A DNA stretch of 64,000 nucleotides from Deroplatys truncata. Its lineage: Eukaryota; Arthropoda; Insecta; Mantodea; Mantidae. Below, piece by piece: positions 22,905 to 35,186 of the stretch. The stretch covers positions 47,738,067-47,802,066 of the forward strand of contig CM060983.1 in NCBI GenBank assembly GCA_030765065.1, given 5' to 3'. The notes below the pieces were generated by a model. It made no database searches. It had not been told where the DNA came from and saw nothing but the letters and a program-made list of their open reading frames with translations. The position numbers and the translations under genes were made by a program. Within the stretch, counting starts at the first letter, position 1; every line of letters starts with the position of its first letter.

Positions 22905-23666
22905 ACTTCCTCTACTACGTATAGTAAGTGGGGGAAGTATTGTATTCCACCCAAAAATTCGATACCGAGATTTCACAGAAATACATGTTTTGAGGCACCC
23001 TAAATAAACAAAACATATTTTTAGAAAAAGGTTTGTGTGTGTGTGTGTGTGTGTGTCTGTGAACAGCATAACTCAAAAATGAAAAGTCGGATAAATACCA
23101 AACTTGGTGTTTTAGTTTAGTATCTTCCAAAGACGCTACACGAAGATTTTCAGGAAAAATCCCTCACCCCAGACTACCCTTTATATGAAAAATGTTTCGA
23201 AATTTTTAATTTTCTCAAAAATGGGTATAACGATTTTGAATAAAATATATGTCACAATATATTCATTGTGAATGGCTTTTGCATAACTGGTAAACTGTAA
23301 GACATAGATAAAATTTTTGTACACAACAGATGTAGATCTCGCTAAAACACACAATTTATGTCATATACACTTTTTTGTGGAGTGAACCATTTCCGAGATA
23401 TGCCTTGTTATTTGTTTGAATTTTCTAATACTTTTTCTCGAATAGAAATTCGTTTATTCGTTTTTTTATGCCCTGAAATGCTCCACATGGCAACGAACTC
23501 TTAAAATATTTGACTATCGCTTAAAGCCTACCAATTCCCCTTGCACGTACAAGAAAATTAGCAATAAGATTAACATCTCTATTAACATGAAGTATATGGA
23601 GAATAAGTGTTTGTAAAAATAGTTTGTACAAGAGTAGAGAAAGTCATGTGAGTGCAACACATGAGA
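22905..23666 (+). mobile_element. HINE-like element copy
   Basis: Plus-strand copy from ACTTCCTCTACTACG to the 3' end (CACATGAGA), T-tracts on both sides, about 760 bp with small deletions. Confidence 0.88.
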
Positions 23667-24260
23667 TTTTTTATACTAGAAATGTCTTGGATTTTTTCCA
23701 AATAAATGCAATTTTTTTCCCAAAATAGTCTGTTGGGCATTTTCTCCTCAAATTCAACATTAGAAGTGTTAGAATATATGTAAATCATCAGTGTTTGCAT
23801 TGATCTTTGGGGTAGTCAGAGATTATTTTAACGTTGGGTCCAATGAACGGAACGAAATCTAACGTGTTTGTTAACTTCGAACGGATTTTAATCGCTTTTG
23901 TAACACCTGTTGTTTAACACATAATTGATATAAATGAGTAATAATTATACAAGGTGGAATGGAATGTATTATTATAATTTAAACGACACAAAATGTTCTA
24001 AAACTATTTTAGCTCATAACCTGTAAACTTTCTAAGTGGCAATGCGTCGAAATTCATATATTTCGTATACAGTGATGGACAGAAAAACAAAAATATAAAA
24101 TACTAGCAGAACCTGCAGCTCTGCTCGCGTTATTGTGCTAAATGCGAAGATTTTTGTATGTCACTCTCCCTCTCTCACTTTCTCCGTTCCACTTCTCCCT
24201 TTTTTCTTTCCTTGCACTTTCCCCATCTTCCTGTATCTCTCTCCTCCAGGTTTATTTTGT
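23667..24260. other. No recognisable gene (23667-24260)
   Basis: AT-rich, with a CT-rich run at 24160-24250 just before the SINE. Confidence 0.4.
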
Positions 24261-24550
24261 CGTCCTCCGTGGTGTAGTGGTTACCATGCCAACCTCTAGT
24301 TCCCGAGGTCACCGGTTCAAACCCGGCGGAGGACGATGGATTTTTCGGGCGTAAAAATCCTCAGCATGGCTTCCTTCGGAAGACAAGTAAAGCCGGTGGT
24401 CCCGTGTCGTAGATTTACGGCACGTAAAAGAACCTCAAGGCTGATAAAGAGGCCTCTGAGCAAAATTACCGGTCTTTCACGCCCAATATAGAATGGGACG
24501 CTAAGGACCACAGCAGTTAAAGAACATTCATAAATAAAACTCAATTTTTA
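24261..24550 (+). mobile_element. tRNA-derived SINE, family 1, best copy
   Basis: Head CGTCCTCCGTGGTGTAGTGG (A-box TGTAGTGGTTA), B-box GGTTCAAACCC, then the body TCGGGCGTAAAAATCC, TTCCTTCGGAAG, TCGTAGATTTACGGC, CACGCCCAATATAGAATGGG and a tail ending AAATAAAACTCAATTTTTAT. Confidence 0.88.
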
Positions 24551-24763
24551 TTTCTCTTCCAGTATTTTCCGTTCTTTCCCCCTCTCTTCCCCTACATTGC
24601 CCCATCCCTTTCCTCTGTATAGCGTGCTGACATGTAATGTTTTCATAATTCATAACTAAACGGTTTTCTTTCCTGGGAATTTAATAAAAATAAATACGTA
24701 TCTGAACCTTTTAACTGTATACAAACTTGTGCCTATACTGTGTGCTTGCAACGCGATCGTAAC
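24551..24763. other. Spacer
   Basis: CT-rich then AT-rich, with no gene recognised. Confidence 0.4.
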
Positions 24764-24765
24764 TA

Positions 24766-26008
24766 CACTATGTGATCAAAAGTATCCGGACACCCCCACA
24801 AACATACATTTTTCATCTTAGGTGCATTGTGCCGCCACCTATTGCCTGGCACTCATTATCCGCGACCTCAGTAGTCATTAGACATCGTGAAACAGGCAGA
24901 ATGGGACGCTCCGTGAAACTCACGGTCTTCGAACGTGGTCAGGTGATTGGGTGTCACTTGTGTCAGAAGTCTGTACGCGAGATTTCCACACTCCTAAACA
25001 TCCCTAGGTCCACTGTTTCTGATGTGATAGTGAAGTGGAAACGTGAAGGGACATGTACAGCACAAAAGCGTACAGGCCGACCTCGTCTGTTGACTGACAG
25101 AGACCGCCGATATTTGAAGAGGGTCGTAAAGAGTAATAGGCAGACATCTATCCAGGCCATCACACAGGAATTCCAAACTGCATCAGGATCCACTCCAAGT
25201 ACTATGACACTAAGGCGTGAGGTGAGAAACCTTGGATTCCATGGTCGAGCGGCTGCTCATAAGCCACACATCACGCAGGAAAATGCCAAACGACGCCTCG
25301 CTTGGTGTAAGGAGCGTCAACATTACACGATTGAACAGTGGCAAAATGTTGTGCGGAGTGACGAATCACGGTACACAATGTGGCGATCCGATGGCAGGGT
25401 GTGGCGAATGCCCGGTGAACGTCATCTGGCAGCGTGTGTAGTGCCAACAGTGAAATTCGGAGGTGGTGGTGTTATGGTGTGGTCGTGTTTTACCTGAAGG
25501 GGGCTTGCACCCCTTGTTATTTTGCGTGGCGCGATCACAGCGCAGACCTAAACTGATATTTTAAGCACCTTCTTGGTTCCCACTGTTGAAGAGCAATTCG
25601 GGGATGGCGATTGCATCTTTCAACATGATCGAGCACCTGTTCATACTGCACGGGCTGTGGCAGAGTGGTTACACGACAATAACATCCCTGTAATGGACTG
25701 GCCTGCACAGAGTCCTGACTTGAATCCTATAGAACACCTTTGGGATGCTTTGGAACACCAACTTCGTGCCAGGCCTTACAGACCTACATCGATACCTCTG
25801 CTGAGTTCCGCACTCCGTGAAGAATGGGCTGCTATTCCCCAAGAAACCTTCCAGCACCTGATTGAAAATATGCCTGCGAGAGTGAACGCTGTTATCAAGG
25901 CTAAGGGTGGGCCAACACCATATTGACTACCAGCATTACCGATAGAAGGCGCCACGAAATTGTACGTCATCTTCAGTCAGGTGTCGGGATACTTTTGATC
26001 ACGTAGTG
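24766..26008 (+). mobile_element. Tc1-family transposon, copy 1
   Basis: Terminal inverted repeats CACTATGTGATCAAAAGTAT (left) and, inverted, CACTACGTGATCAAAAGTAT (right) are flanked by TA at 24764-24765 and 26009-26010. Length 1243 bp. It has one transposase frame. Confidence 0.95.
24901..25926 (+). pseudogene. Tc1 transposase (DD34E) with two nonsense codons
   Basis: A single frame of 341 codons from ATG to the stop at 25926, without frameshift, interrupted only by TGA at codon 199 (25495-25497) and TAA at codon 217 (25549-25551). The N-terminal HTH region (about 5-55, with QKSVREISTLLNIPRSTVS) is followed by a GRPR hook (59-62) and a second HTH. The catalytic acids are D154 (RSDES), D243 (QHDRAPVH) and E278 (SPDLNPIEHLW), with 34 residues between the last two. 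Family role: cut-and-paste transposition at TA. The second copy at 29242 keeps sense codons at both stop positions but has frameshifts. Probably inactive. Confidence 0.93.
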
Positions 26009-26010
26009 TA

Positions 26011-26581
26011 TACTGTTTCTCGCGTTAACTGGTTTACGAAAGGAACAACCTAAATAACTCTCATACAATCGAAATGTTGTACATTTAAAAAGACGTTTTA
26101 GAGGCGTTATGCTTACAAACGTTTATTATGTAGAATTTTTAATAAAACTTTGTAATCGATTTTTTTTTACGTTCCGTTAGATTCCACTTCGCTTTCATAA
26201 AAGTAATTAAGATGTCATATACGCAGCCTATTTTATAAACGGGACCTTAGTTTTGTATATAGCAAGTTGCAGCCCAATAAGTAGGTATAGATAGTACAAT
26301 CTGTAATAATTGTTCCATAATACTACGGCTATTGGCATAAATTGGTTTGAAAAGTTTTCTGCAAACTCTGTCGATTTATAAAATTAGATATTGGAACATG
26401 AGGTTAGCTGTAGTCATAGCGTTGATGTTAACAGTTGAATAACACTCTCTTTCTCGTTCATTACATTTGTTAGGTGTACTGTTCTTTCAGTGTTGCCATA
26501 CATATTGATACCCCAGTACTAACGTGTTAAAACTTAAAACTGTAAACGTTCTGGAGAGAGCAAAAACTATGGAACAATTTA
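26011..26581. other. No recognisable gene (26011-26581)
   Basis: AT-rich spacer between two transposons. Confidence 0.45.
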
Positions 26582-27871
26582 CGAAGGCGGATCGAAAAGT
26601 AACGCACAATAATGTTTTTTACAAAAAATTTTAATAGTTAAAACAACAATAAAAATCACAAATTAACTTGCACCTTTTACCTACTTTTCGAAATAGTCAC
26701 CAAGTTTCTCAACACATTTCTCCCATCGTGATACCAGTTTCAATATGCCCTATTCGTAGAAGTCCGTTTCCTTGGAGTATAGCCATCTGCGGACTGCTGA
26801 TTTCACTTCCGCATCTGTCGCAAAGCGTTGGCCGACCAGCAATTTCTTCATGGAACCAAACAGATGAAAGTCCGACGGTGCAAGGTCCGGACTGTATGGT
26901 GGATGCTGGAGCACCTTCCAACCAGCAGCAGCAACATGGGACCATTGTCGTGAAGAATTTTGACGTCGTCAGCATCCATGATGTGGCGTTTGTCACGAAG
27001 GACACGACGCAACTTCACCAAAGTTTTCATGTAGGCTTCAGCATTCACAGAGGTCCCGTGTTCAGCAAAGTCCACCAATACAACCCATGCATATCCCAGA
27101 ACACCGTCACAAGCACTTTCCTAGCAGATTGAGCCACTTTGAATTTTTTCTTCACTGGGGAACCAGCATGTTTCCACTCCATACTTGCTTGCTTGGTTTC
27201 GGGCGTGTAGTGGTATGCCCACGACTTATCACCAGTGACGATTTCTTTCGGAAAGTCATGCCCTTCTGCGGTGTACCGCGTTAGGTGATCTCTTCATCAT
27301 TCGTTGGCCATTGTGTTTGTCTGTCAGGTTCTTAGGCACCCAGCGAGCACTAACTTTACTAAATTTCAACGTGTCATGAACAATATCGTACACTGCACCA
27401 TAGGAAATGTTGAACTGTTTCGACAAGGTTCGCAGTTGCACACGCCGGTCGTTCAAAATTTCCGCCTCAGTGCCTCTTACATTCTACAGCTGTTATCGGC
27501 CTTCCGGAGCGTGGCGAAACACTAAGGTTCACACGGCCCTCTAGGAAGAATGCACACCACCTGGAGACATTGCTACGGTCCATATAATCATCCCCATACA
27601 CGCCACGCATGTCCCTGTGAATATCACCCGGTTTATGCCCTTTTGGGCCACAAATATCGAACCACACCTCTCTGCTCTTCACACGTGGACGACAGTAACA
27701 TGCGCGCCATCGTTGTTGCATAATTCACGCTTCTCTCGCTAGAGCTGCACATGAAACAAAAAATACCTCTATAGTGAAAACTTCAAACTATATCTGTGTG
27801 AAATTGCAACATTCCAGCTGCAATATCAAGACAGAAAATATTATCGTGTGTTACTTTTCGAACCGCTCTCG
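26582..27871 (-). mobile_element. mariner-family transposon, full length, degraded
   Basis: Terminal inverted repeats share TCGAAAAGTAACGCAC (left) and TCGAAAAGTAACACAC (right, inverted), with TA on both outer sides (26580-26581, 27872-27873). Length 1290 bp, normal for mariner. The minus strand carries the transposase remnant. Confidence 0.93.
26695..27721 (-). pseudogene. mariner transposase remnant (DD34D type)
   Basis: Reads across several frames from a start at 27721. Pieces in order: an N-terminal HTH part (VYGDDYMDRSNVSRWCAFF, PRSGRPIT); a second HTH with LSKQFNISYGAVYDIVHDTL and the mariner hallmark WVPKNLTD; a first-Asp block (IVTGDKSW, where the usual Glu after Asp is Lys); a HDNGP second-Asp block; and PYSPDLAPSDFHLFG for the third Asp. 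Multiple frameshifts; non-functional. Confidence 0.9.
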
Positions 27872-27873
27872 TA

Positions 27874-29239
27874 AATCTGGTCAGGATCCCAAATAAATTA
27901 CATCAATTTAAAGCTGTGCCGTTCTTAGCACAAAACAGAACAAATGCTATGTAAAGTAGGCTTAGTACTATATGCTAATAATAAATTAAAACCGTATTCC
28001 ACTCTCGTGTTCATATTTCAAACGTTTATTCTCGATTCAGATACTTACGTCAAAGATGCAAACTTTCAATTCCATTTAGTATCTTAAATGACAATTTATT
28101 TACAGGTCTTGACATTTTTATATAGAGCTCAAGGGATTATCATCTCTTACAGTGTCACGCTATATGTAAGGATGTTTACCATCTCCATTTAAATGCACAG
28201 AACCAGGTTTGAAATTTAAATACAAGATTATGTCCTAGTATTCTTAAAAATTCATTTTCCTTTTTTATCCACTTAAGGTTATTTAAATTGAAGCAGCGTC
28301 CTATTTTATTTTCAGGATTACACTCGCTTTCAGTAGTTGGCTTGCTGTTGTTAAAGAGCGCACCTGCCGAGCACTCAAGTAAACAAAAGCAGACATTCTG
28401 GTTAATCAAATGGAAACAATTGAAGTTTCCACGCGTGCGTTAGCAGTTGGTAGCAACTGTGAAGGCCTTCTGAAAGCTCGTTTCATTAAAACTTTGCAAC
28501 GAATTAGGAAGAAAAGGACGTAAATTTATTATGAATGCACTAAATAATTACGTACACAGTTCTTTTAAAAGGGCATCAGAGAACAAACTACTTGAGTTAA
28601 AACGAACAAAACTACCTGAAAATGTTATTAGCACGGAAGCATAAGAAACTTTACACAGCAGCGAAACTATGTTGTTGCTCGGTGGGATAAAAAAACAGTA
28701 TTCCATTTGCAGGAGTTTCAAAAACGGGAAATAGAGAGCGAGGGTGTGAACTTCAAAAGAGAAAAGTTACCCAACTTTAATAAGAAGTTGGTGAAAATAG
28801 CCGCCAGATGGGCGCAATGTCGACTCAGTTTCTCTTCTGAGGTTAGCCCCTATTGATCCAACCGCCTTGCAGCCTGGGATAAAACCTGATGAATTCCCTT
28901 AGCTGCTATAAATCTTAATAAAGAAAGAAGAAGAAAAGAACCAACATAATACAGTAGTGTGTTTTTATTAAGTTATTATATGGCTCAAATGCTTTTTGTA
29001 TTAAGTCTCCCAAAAAGATATTATACATAAAAGCATTCTGTCATTGCTCGATTTTGGGTACATAATTTAAGTTAGTTAACTACAATGAAGCAAAAAATGG
29101 CGGTTTTAAGGTTTTTGTTGTATTTGGGTGACGAACTTTTCATAAAATAGTTATCGAATCGATTACATTAGGTTATATGGAACGTTTACCACCTTCCAAA
29201 TAGGAATAAGAACGAGTCACGAAGTTGAAAATGTCAAAA
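27874..29239. other. No recognisable gene (27874-29239)
   Basis: AT-rich, with a GC-richer patch at 28780-28910 that has no recognised motif. A 77-codon minus frame at 28176-28409 shows nothing. Confidence 0.4.
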
Positions 29240-29241
29240 TA

Positions 29242-30486
29242 CACTACGTGATTAAAAGTATCCGGACACCTGGCTGAAAATGACGTACAAGTTCCTGGCG
29301 CCCTCCATCAGTAATGCTGGAAGTCAGTATGGTGTTGGCCCACCCTTAGCCTTGATAACAACGTTCACTCTCGCAGGCATACTTTCAATCAGGTGCTGGA
29401 AGGTTTCTTCGGGAATGGCAGACCATTCTTCACGCAGTGCGGAACTGAGGAGAGGTATTCATGTAGGTCGGCGAGGCCTGGCACGAAGTCGGCGTTCCAA
29501 AACATCCCAAAGGTGTTCTATAGAATTCAAGTCAGGACTCTGTGCAGGCCAGTCCATTACAGGGATGTTATTGTCGTGTAACCACTCCGCCACAGCCCGT
29601 GCAGTATGAACAGGTGCTCTATCGTGTTTAAAGATGCAATCGCCATACGCGAATTGGTCTTCAAAAGTGGGAAGCAAGAAGATGCTTAAAATATCAATGT
29701 AGGTCTGCGCTGTGATCGTGCCACGCAAAACAACAAGGGGTGCAAGCCCCCTCCAGGAAAAACACGACCACACCATAACACCACCACCTCCGAATTTCAC
29801 TGTTGGCACTACACACGCTGGCAGATGACGTTCATCGGACATTCGCCATACCCACACTCTGCCATCGGATCGCCACATTGTGTACCGTGATTCATCACTC
29901 CACACAATGTTTTGCCACTATTCAATCATGTAATGTTGACGCTCCTTACAACAAGCGAGGCGTCGTTTGGCATTTTCCTGCGTGATGTGTGGCTTATGAG
30001 TAGCCGCTCGACCATGGAATCCAAGGTTTCTCACCTCACGCCTAACTTCATAGTACTTGGAGTGGATCCTGATGCAGTTTGGAATTCCTGTGTGATGGTC
30101 TGGATAGATGTCTGCGTATTACTCTTTACACCCTCTTCAAATGTCGGCGGTCTCTGTCAGTCCTCGGACGAGGTCGGCCTGTACGCTTTTGTGCTGTACA
30201 TGTCCCTTCACGTTTCCACTTCACTATCACATCAGAAACAGTGGACCTAGGGATGTTTAGGAGTTTGGAAATCTCGCGTACAGACTTCTGACACAAGTGA
30301 CACCCAATCACCTGACCACGTTCGAAGTCCGTGAATTCCTCGGAGCGTCCCATTCTGCCGTTTCACGATGTCTAATGACTACTGAGGTCGCGGATAATGA
30401 GTACCAGGCAGTAGGTGGCAGCACAATGCACCTAAGATGAAAAACTTATGTTTGTGGGGTGTCCGGATACTTTTGATCACATAGTG
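29242..30486 (-). mobile_element. Tc1-family transposon, copy 2, inverted relative to copy 1
   Basis: Same terminal inverted repeats as copy 1 (CACTACGTGATTAAAAGTAT left, CACTATGTGATCAAAAGTAT right inverted), TA on both sides, 1245 bp, minus-strand transposase. Confidence 0.95.
29325..30353 (-). pseudogene. Tc1 transposase with frameshifts
   Basis: Starts at 30353 like copy 1 (MGRSEEFTDFERGQ). A single-base loss stops the frame near 30126 (after DRDRRHLKRV). The frame is regained by 29905 (WSDESRYTMW), with an insertion giving GRVWVWRM, and continues through the second Asp (KHDRAPVH) and Glu (LNSIEHLWD) to about 29460, where it is disturbed again. The positions corresponding to the two nonsense codons of copy 1 are Trp and Tyr here. 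Confidence 0.9.
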
Positions 30487-30488
30487 TA

Positions 30489-31368
30489 TATCGCTTATTT
30501 TGTAAAAAAAAAATAAATGTTACATAATGAAAGTTAAGAAAAGTGCCTATGAAAGCGCGTTGTCTACTCCCACAATACAGAGTATACATTGAGGTCTAAT
30601 GTGCAAGGATATATGCAATTTACATTTTAGGGAGAAGAACTCATGTATCAGAAAATGACCCAAAGTGTTTATCTGGGAATCCCTCCTTAGCCGTGTGCAC
30701 AAATTTGCTTTCCTGCATAATAAGTACATATTTTTTTCAAAATTAATTACTGATTAAGCCAATGCTAATCTTAATTGTTAAATTTGAAGTTAATGTCTTT
30801 AGATTTAGAGTATTTGGGATTCTACTTCTAGAATATACTTGTGATGATAAAAAAAGTTTATAAGTCGTTCAATAACAAAATGATTTCCAGGTTGATTCAA
30901 ATCTGCTGTGAAAACTTGGATTCTTTTTGGCCAAGTATAGTTAATAATATGTTGCGATTTTAACTCAATACACTATGTATTTTCTTAAATATTTAAATAC
31001 TTCGTTTTAAAACAATAGAAATACACGTAAACAAAGAACTTTTTAAGAAAGTAGTTTTTTTTAAAATGTGTGTGTGTGTGTATTGTGTGTCAAAATCAAT
31101 GAAACAGTTCTTGTTTTAATAGTATCTTATATTACATTGCAATGAATACGTTTTGTAAACTTTATTCAAAGTACTATTAAACACTTGTAAGTAGATCCGT
31201 ATACTCTACGTCTAACAAGTGATAGTTTATCCCAACCAAGATTTTATGTAGTAAAATATAATGCGTTTTATAGCATATCAATTTCTTGCCCCACTTCTAA
31301 CTCTAAATTAAATTTTGACGTACAGTTCAAGTGGATATTTGAATAAGAAAATCCAATTTTATCTTTTT
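30489..31368. other. No recognisable gene (30489-31368)
   Basis: AT-rich, with a short GT run at 31067-31081. Confidence 0.45.
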
Positions 31369-32212
31369 ACTTTCTCTACTACGTATAGTAAGTAGGGGAA
31401 GTATTGAATTCCACTCAAAAATTCGATACCGAGATTTCACCGGAAATACATGTTTTGAGGTCTCCTGAATCCAAAAGAAGTATTTTTGGAAACATTTCCG
31501 TGTGTGTGCCTGTGTGTCTGTCTGTCTGTGAACAGCATAACTCAGAAACGAACAGCCGGATAAACACCTGACTTGGTATTTAGGTTCAGTATCTTCCAGA
31601 GATGCGACACGAAGGTTTTCAAGAAAATCCGCCCACCCAAATTACCCTTTACATGGAACATTTTTCGAAAATATTTATTTTCTCAAAAATGGCTCCTACG
31701 ATTTTGATTAAAGTATCATATGTTTAAGACATTTTTATGGCAAATAAAATGTGTATCTTGAATTTTCTAGGAACGTCTCTAAAAGCATTCTTCATTGTGA
31801 AGACTTTTGCATAATTGGTAAACCATAAGAGATAGACAAAATTTTACTACACAAAAATGTAGATCGCGTTAAAATACACAATTTATGTCATATACATTTT
31901 TTTTTCAGTGGACCATTTTCGAGGTATTGCTTGTTATTCCCTTAAATCTTCCAATACTTATAATTTTTTCTCAAATGGGAATTCGTTATTCATTTTTTAT
32001 GCCCTGGACATACAAAGAGACTGGAATGCGGTACATAGCAACCAGCTCTTAAAATATTTGACTATCGCTTAAAGCCTACCAATTCCCCTTGTACCTACAA
32101 GAAAATTAGCAATAAGATTAACATCTCGATTAACGTGAAGTATATGGAGAATAAGCGTTTGTAAAAATAGTTTGTACAAGAGTAGAGAAAGTCATGTGAG
32201 TGTAACATCAGA
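31369..32212 (+). mobile_element. HINE-like element copy, complete
   Basis: 844 bp from ACTTTCTCTACTACG to AACATCAGA, T-tracts on both sides. Confidence 0.93.
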
Positions 32213-32967
32213 TTTTTTATGTATGTCTACATCTTTCATATTCTCAATCCCCAAGCTCTATCCTCCCATAGGTTCTCAGGAATGTTTTTCTCCTTCATGT
32301 CTTCTTGCACTCCATAAAACCACGTCCTCTTGGGTCTGCAACTCTTCCTTCTGTCCAGAGGATGATAATCTCTTCTATTGTGAGTGTTTTTATTCCACGG
32401 CCACCTGGAACTTTCTGATCTTCAATGCTGTTAAGTTAGCTAATCTGATTTTCAAATCATTGTAGCAAAGGAGCAACATGGCCCCTAGGTTGTGTTAGCA
32501 TCTGATGTTTGAAGGTATAGTATGCATTGCGGAGCTGCAGATTCTTTGATACAACAGGGATGAGAGAGCGAATTAAACTGTAGAAATACTGCGCGTATGA
32601 GAATACGCTGAAGTATTACACAGAATTTCAAACTGAGCCACTAACTTTATGTCAGAATGTGTAAAAAACATCAAACGCTTCCAAAGAATCGTGAACTTAG
32701 AAACAGGTGTGTTTCTGCATGCAAATTAAATGTTCTGAGTATAGGTTATACCTGCATCTAATCACGCATGCATACGAGTAAGATCAATTATTATTTAAAG
32801 CGAAAAAAATTGGCAAAATGAGATTTACTTTCGTTAGTTGTTCTAGAGTTGACGTAAGTATTAAAACGGATTAAGTGTAAGACAGGTAATGTAGAATATG
32901 CAATTAATATATGACTCGAGAAATAATGAGTTACTTCGATATTGGATTATAGTGAAAATAGAATCGG
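32213..32967. other. No recognisable gene (32213-32967)
   Basis: A 97-codon plus frame at 32172-32465 starts inside the repeat end and has no motif. Otherwise AT-rich. Confidence 0.4.
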
Positions 32968-32994
32968 TTTTTTTTTTTTTTTTTTTTTTTTTTT
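32968..32994. repeat. Poly-T tract of 27
   Basis: Uninterrupted T run. It may be the poly-A tail of a minus-strand retroposed sequence lying at higher coordinates, but no source was recognised. Confidence 0.9.
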
Positions 32995-33006
32995 GCTATC
33001 CACAGT

Positions 33007-33080
33007 AATTCTTGGTTAACGAGGAACGTTTTGGTGTAGTAGATGTTGCTCCAATTCTTGGTTAATGAGGAACGTTTTTC
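33007..33080 (+). repeat. Short direct repeat, 46-bp period
   Basis: AATTCTTGGTTAACGAGGAA at 33007 recurs as AATTCTTGGTTAATGAGGAA at 33053, each followed by CGTTTT. Confidence 0.85.
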
Positions 33081-35030
33081 AGGCCGCAACTGCTACACTC
33101 CTCTCCTTCTAAAAACATCCGTCGGCCACGCTTTGAGGCTGAGGGACCTAAATCGTGTTTTCAGCTATGTTGGGATTTCAAATGTTGGCAGCGGAAAAAC
33201 AACGCAACCAACGTTCCCATGATGCCACGGGTGAGATGCATGCGATGCGACTTCTGAGTGTCAGTAATATGGAACAAAAGTGACAAAATATGCCATGATG
33301 TAGCGTATGTGTGTGCATTGTCGCGTTGGGCACATTATTGCTGTGTAAAATGTATTGTTGAACTAATTATTTCGTTTGTAACCTTGAATTCTTGTCCGGC
33401 GTGGCAATGTCCTCCAATTTCTAGTTGGGGGGTGAAGGCAATTGAGGGAAGAGCCTTGTCTGATAGCGTGGGTCTAGCAGTAGCGTCCTGTGGTAGAGTC
33501 AGTCTAATTTAGGTCTTCAAAGCGAATGTATGCGTGTGTGTGATAGGTATGTATGCGTGGGGCATCTCCCCCAGTGTTCTTCTGTAATCTTTTGTGTATA
33601 ATGTAGGGCACCTTGTTTATTATAATAAATCAGAGTTAAACGTAAATTTATGCATTCTTAATGTTCTAAATATCCCACGCCCGCTTAATTTGTGCAGCAA
33701 GTTCTTGGTATCTCTCGTGTGCCTCGAGTTACGTCCCCCAATGTTCATGCCGGGGTAACTAAATTTAATATTTTAGCTGCAAACCTTTCGGCCTCACTCC
33801 GGTGTATAACAATATATTAATGAAGATAAGTAAAGCACCGTGTTATTTGTTCTTTATTATGTGTAATAATGTGTTGAAGTTAACAAAAGCCATGCAGTGT
33901 ATGCGTGTGTTACGTGTATATAGTGATATTATCTAATATCGAAGTTAATTGAATAATAATTGGATTTCGTTGCATTACTTTAGTCTTCATTGAAAACGTT
34001 AATAAAGTAACCTTCCGTAAATCATGAACCTAAGCTTATATAAAAAACTAACCCTAACCTAACCTCCCGAAAATCAGAAACGTAAAAATCTAATAAACCT
34101 AAAATAAAAAGTAATTAGGAACGCACGCTGCAAGCGTTGGCGGTATGTCACTGGCTTTGAAGAGCAATGTAATACAGGTTACCGAATAATTGTAATAATA
34201 AAATGCTACAACTTTGCGGAAAGCTAATATTAACTCAAAGGTTTGCCTTTACGAATAGAAGGCTTTTTCGATGCATAATATTAAGTGTCGGTTTTCGACC
34301 AATGCAAATGGCTTTGCCTGACGGTATTTTGCATACCCTGGTATTAGAGTGCTACGCATGACACATGAAGTGGTTGCTTGTTACTCGATTGTTGTAAAAT
34401 TCCTAAAATAAAAGCAAAATCGTAATCGATTTAAGCAATTCTATGGCAAGAGCAATTTCATGTCGAATTGGAGAATCTAGCTCCAAAAATATTTTCGACC
34501 TTGAATTTGGCATAGGGAACAGAGGATTTAAAGAAGTATTAAATCCATTACTTCAGAAAGATTTTTCTTATTTATAGAGTTTAAATATTACTGAACAAAA
34601 AAATTAACTTTACCTTTAATGCGATCTCCTATATTGTTCCCTTCGTCGTAATGCCTTGTTCTTTGTCGCAATTAAGGCGGAATACATCACTAATTTCCAG
34701 CGCCTCTACAAATAAGCTTCAGAGAAGTAGGTCAAGTGACTGAAGAAGTCACATAATTGCTCGCTAGAGTAGTTTACTCTGAGCAGAGTTTGATCAAGAT
34801 AACCCAAACGCAACTCTTAATATATTATCTTGCGTGCAATGCTTGTTTACTATCGCGCTAACCATACACGCTTTGCATGCAGTCGACTTTCAAGGCGCTG
34901 CACGTTTCGAAGCAAGCATGTTAACAAGTCCTCCAGCGTTTCTTATATCGAAGGAACAGTAGGGAATCGTGAGTATACCAATTTTAGTCAGACAGCCCTT
35001 AAAATGTCGAAAAGCATCTGCTGCTTAATA
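33081..35030. other. No recognisable gene (33081-35030)
   Basis: An 84-codon frame at 33258 and a 67-codon frame at 34830 have no motif. CTAACCCTAACCTAACC at 34048 is too short to call telomeric. Confidence 0.4.
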
Positions 35031-35186
35031 TAGGGTGATTTATGAAGAACTGACACATTTCTTTCTTTAATTATTCTGCTCCAAATTCACTGAATGTCCC
35101 AATTTTAGCACAAAATTAAGCAGAATGTTTTGGTGTTTCGATTGCCTGTCACTAGATACGCAGATGTTCATGTTTTATTCGTAATC
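35031..35186 (+). mobile_element. Truncated left end of the 8088-type mariner
   Basis: Matches 8088-8245 closely (GATTTATGAAGAACTGACAC, TTTCTTTAATTATTCTG, GCAGATGTTCATG) and stops where a SINE begins. TA precedes it at 35029-35030. Confidence 0.88.

Noticed and set aside
26668-27132. A 154-codon plus-strand frame
   Set aside because: Antisense shadow of the mariner transposase remnant on the minus strand.
34048-34066. CCTAA telomere-like repeat (insect TTAGG type)
   Set aside because: Only two or three units, with interruptions. Too short to be more than chance or a scrap.
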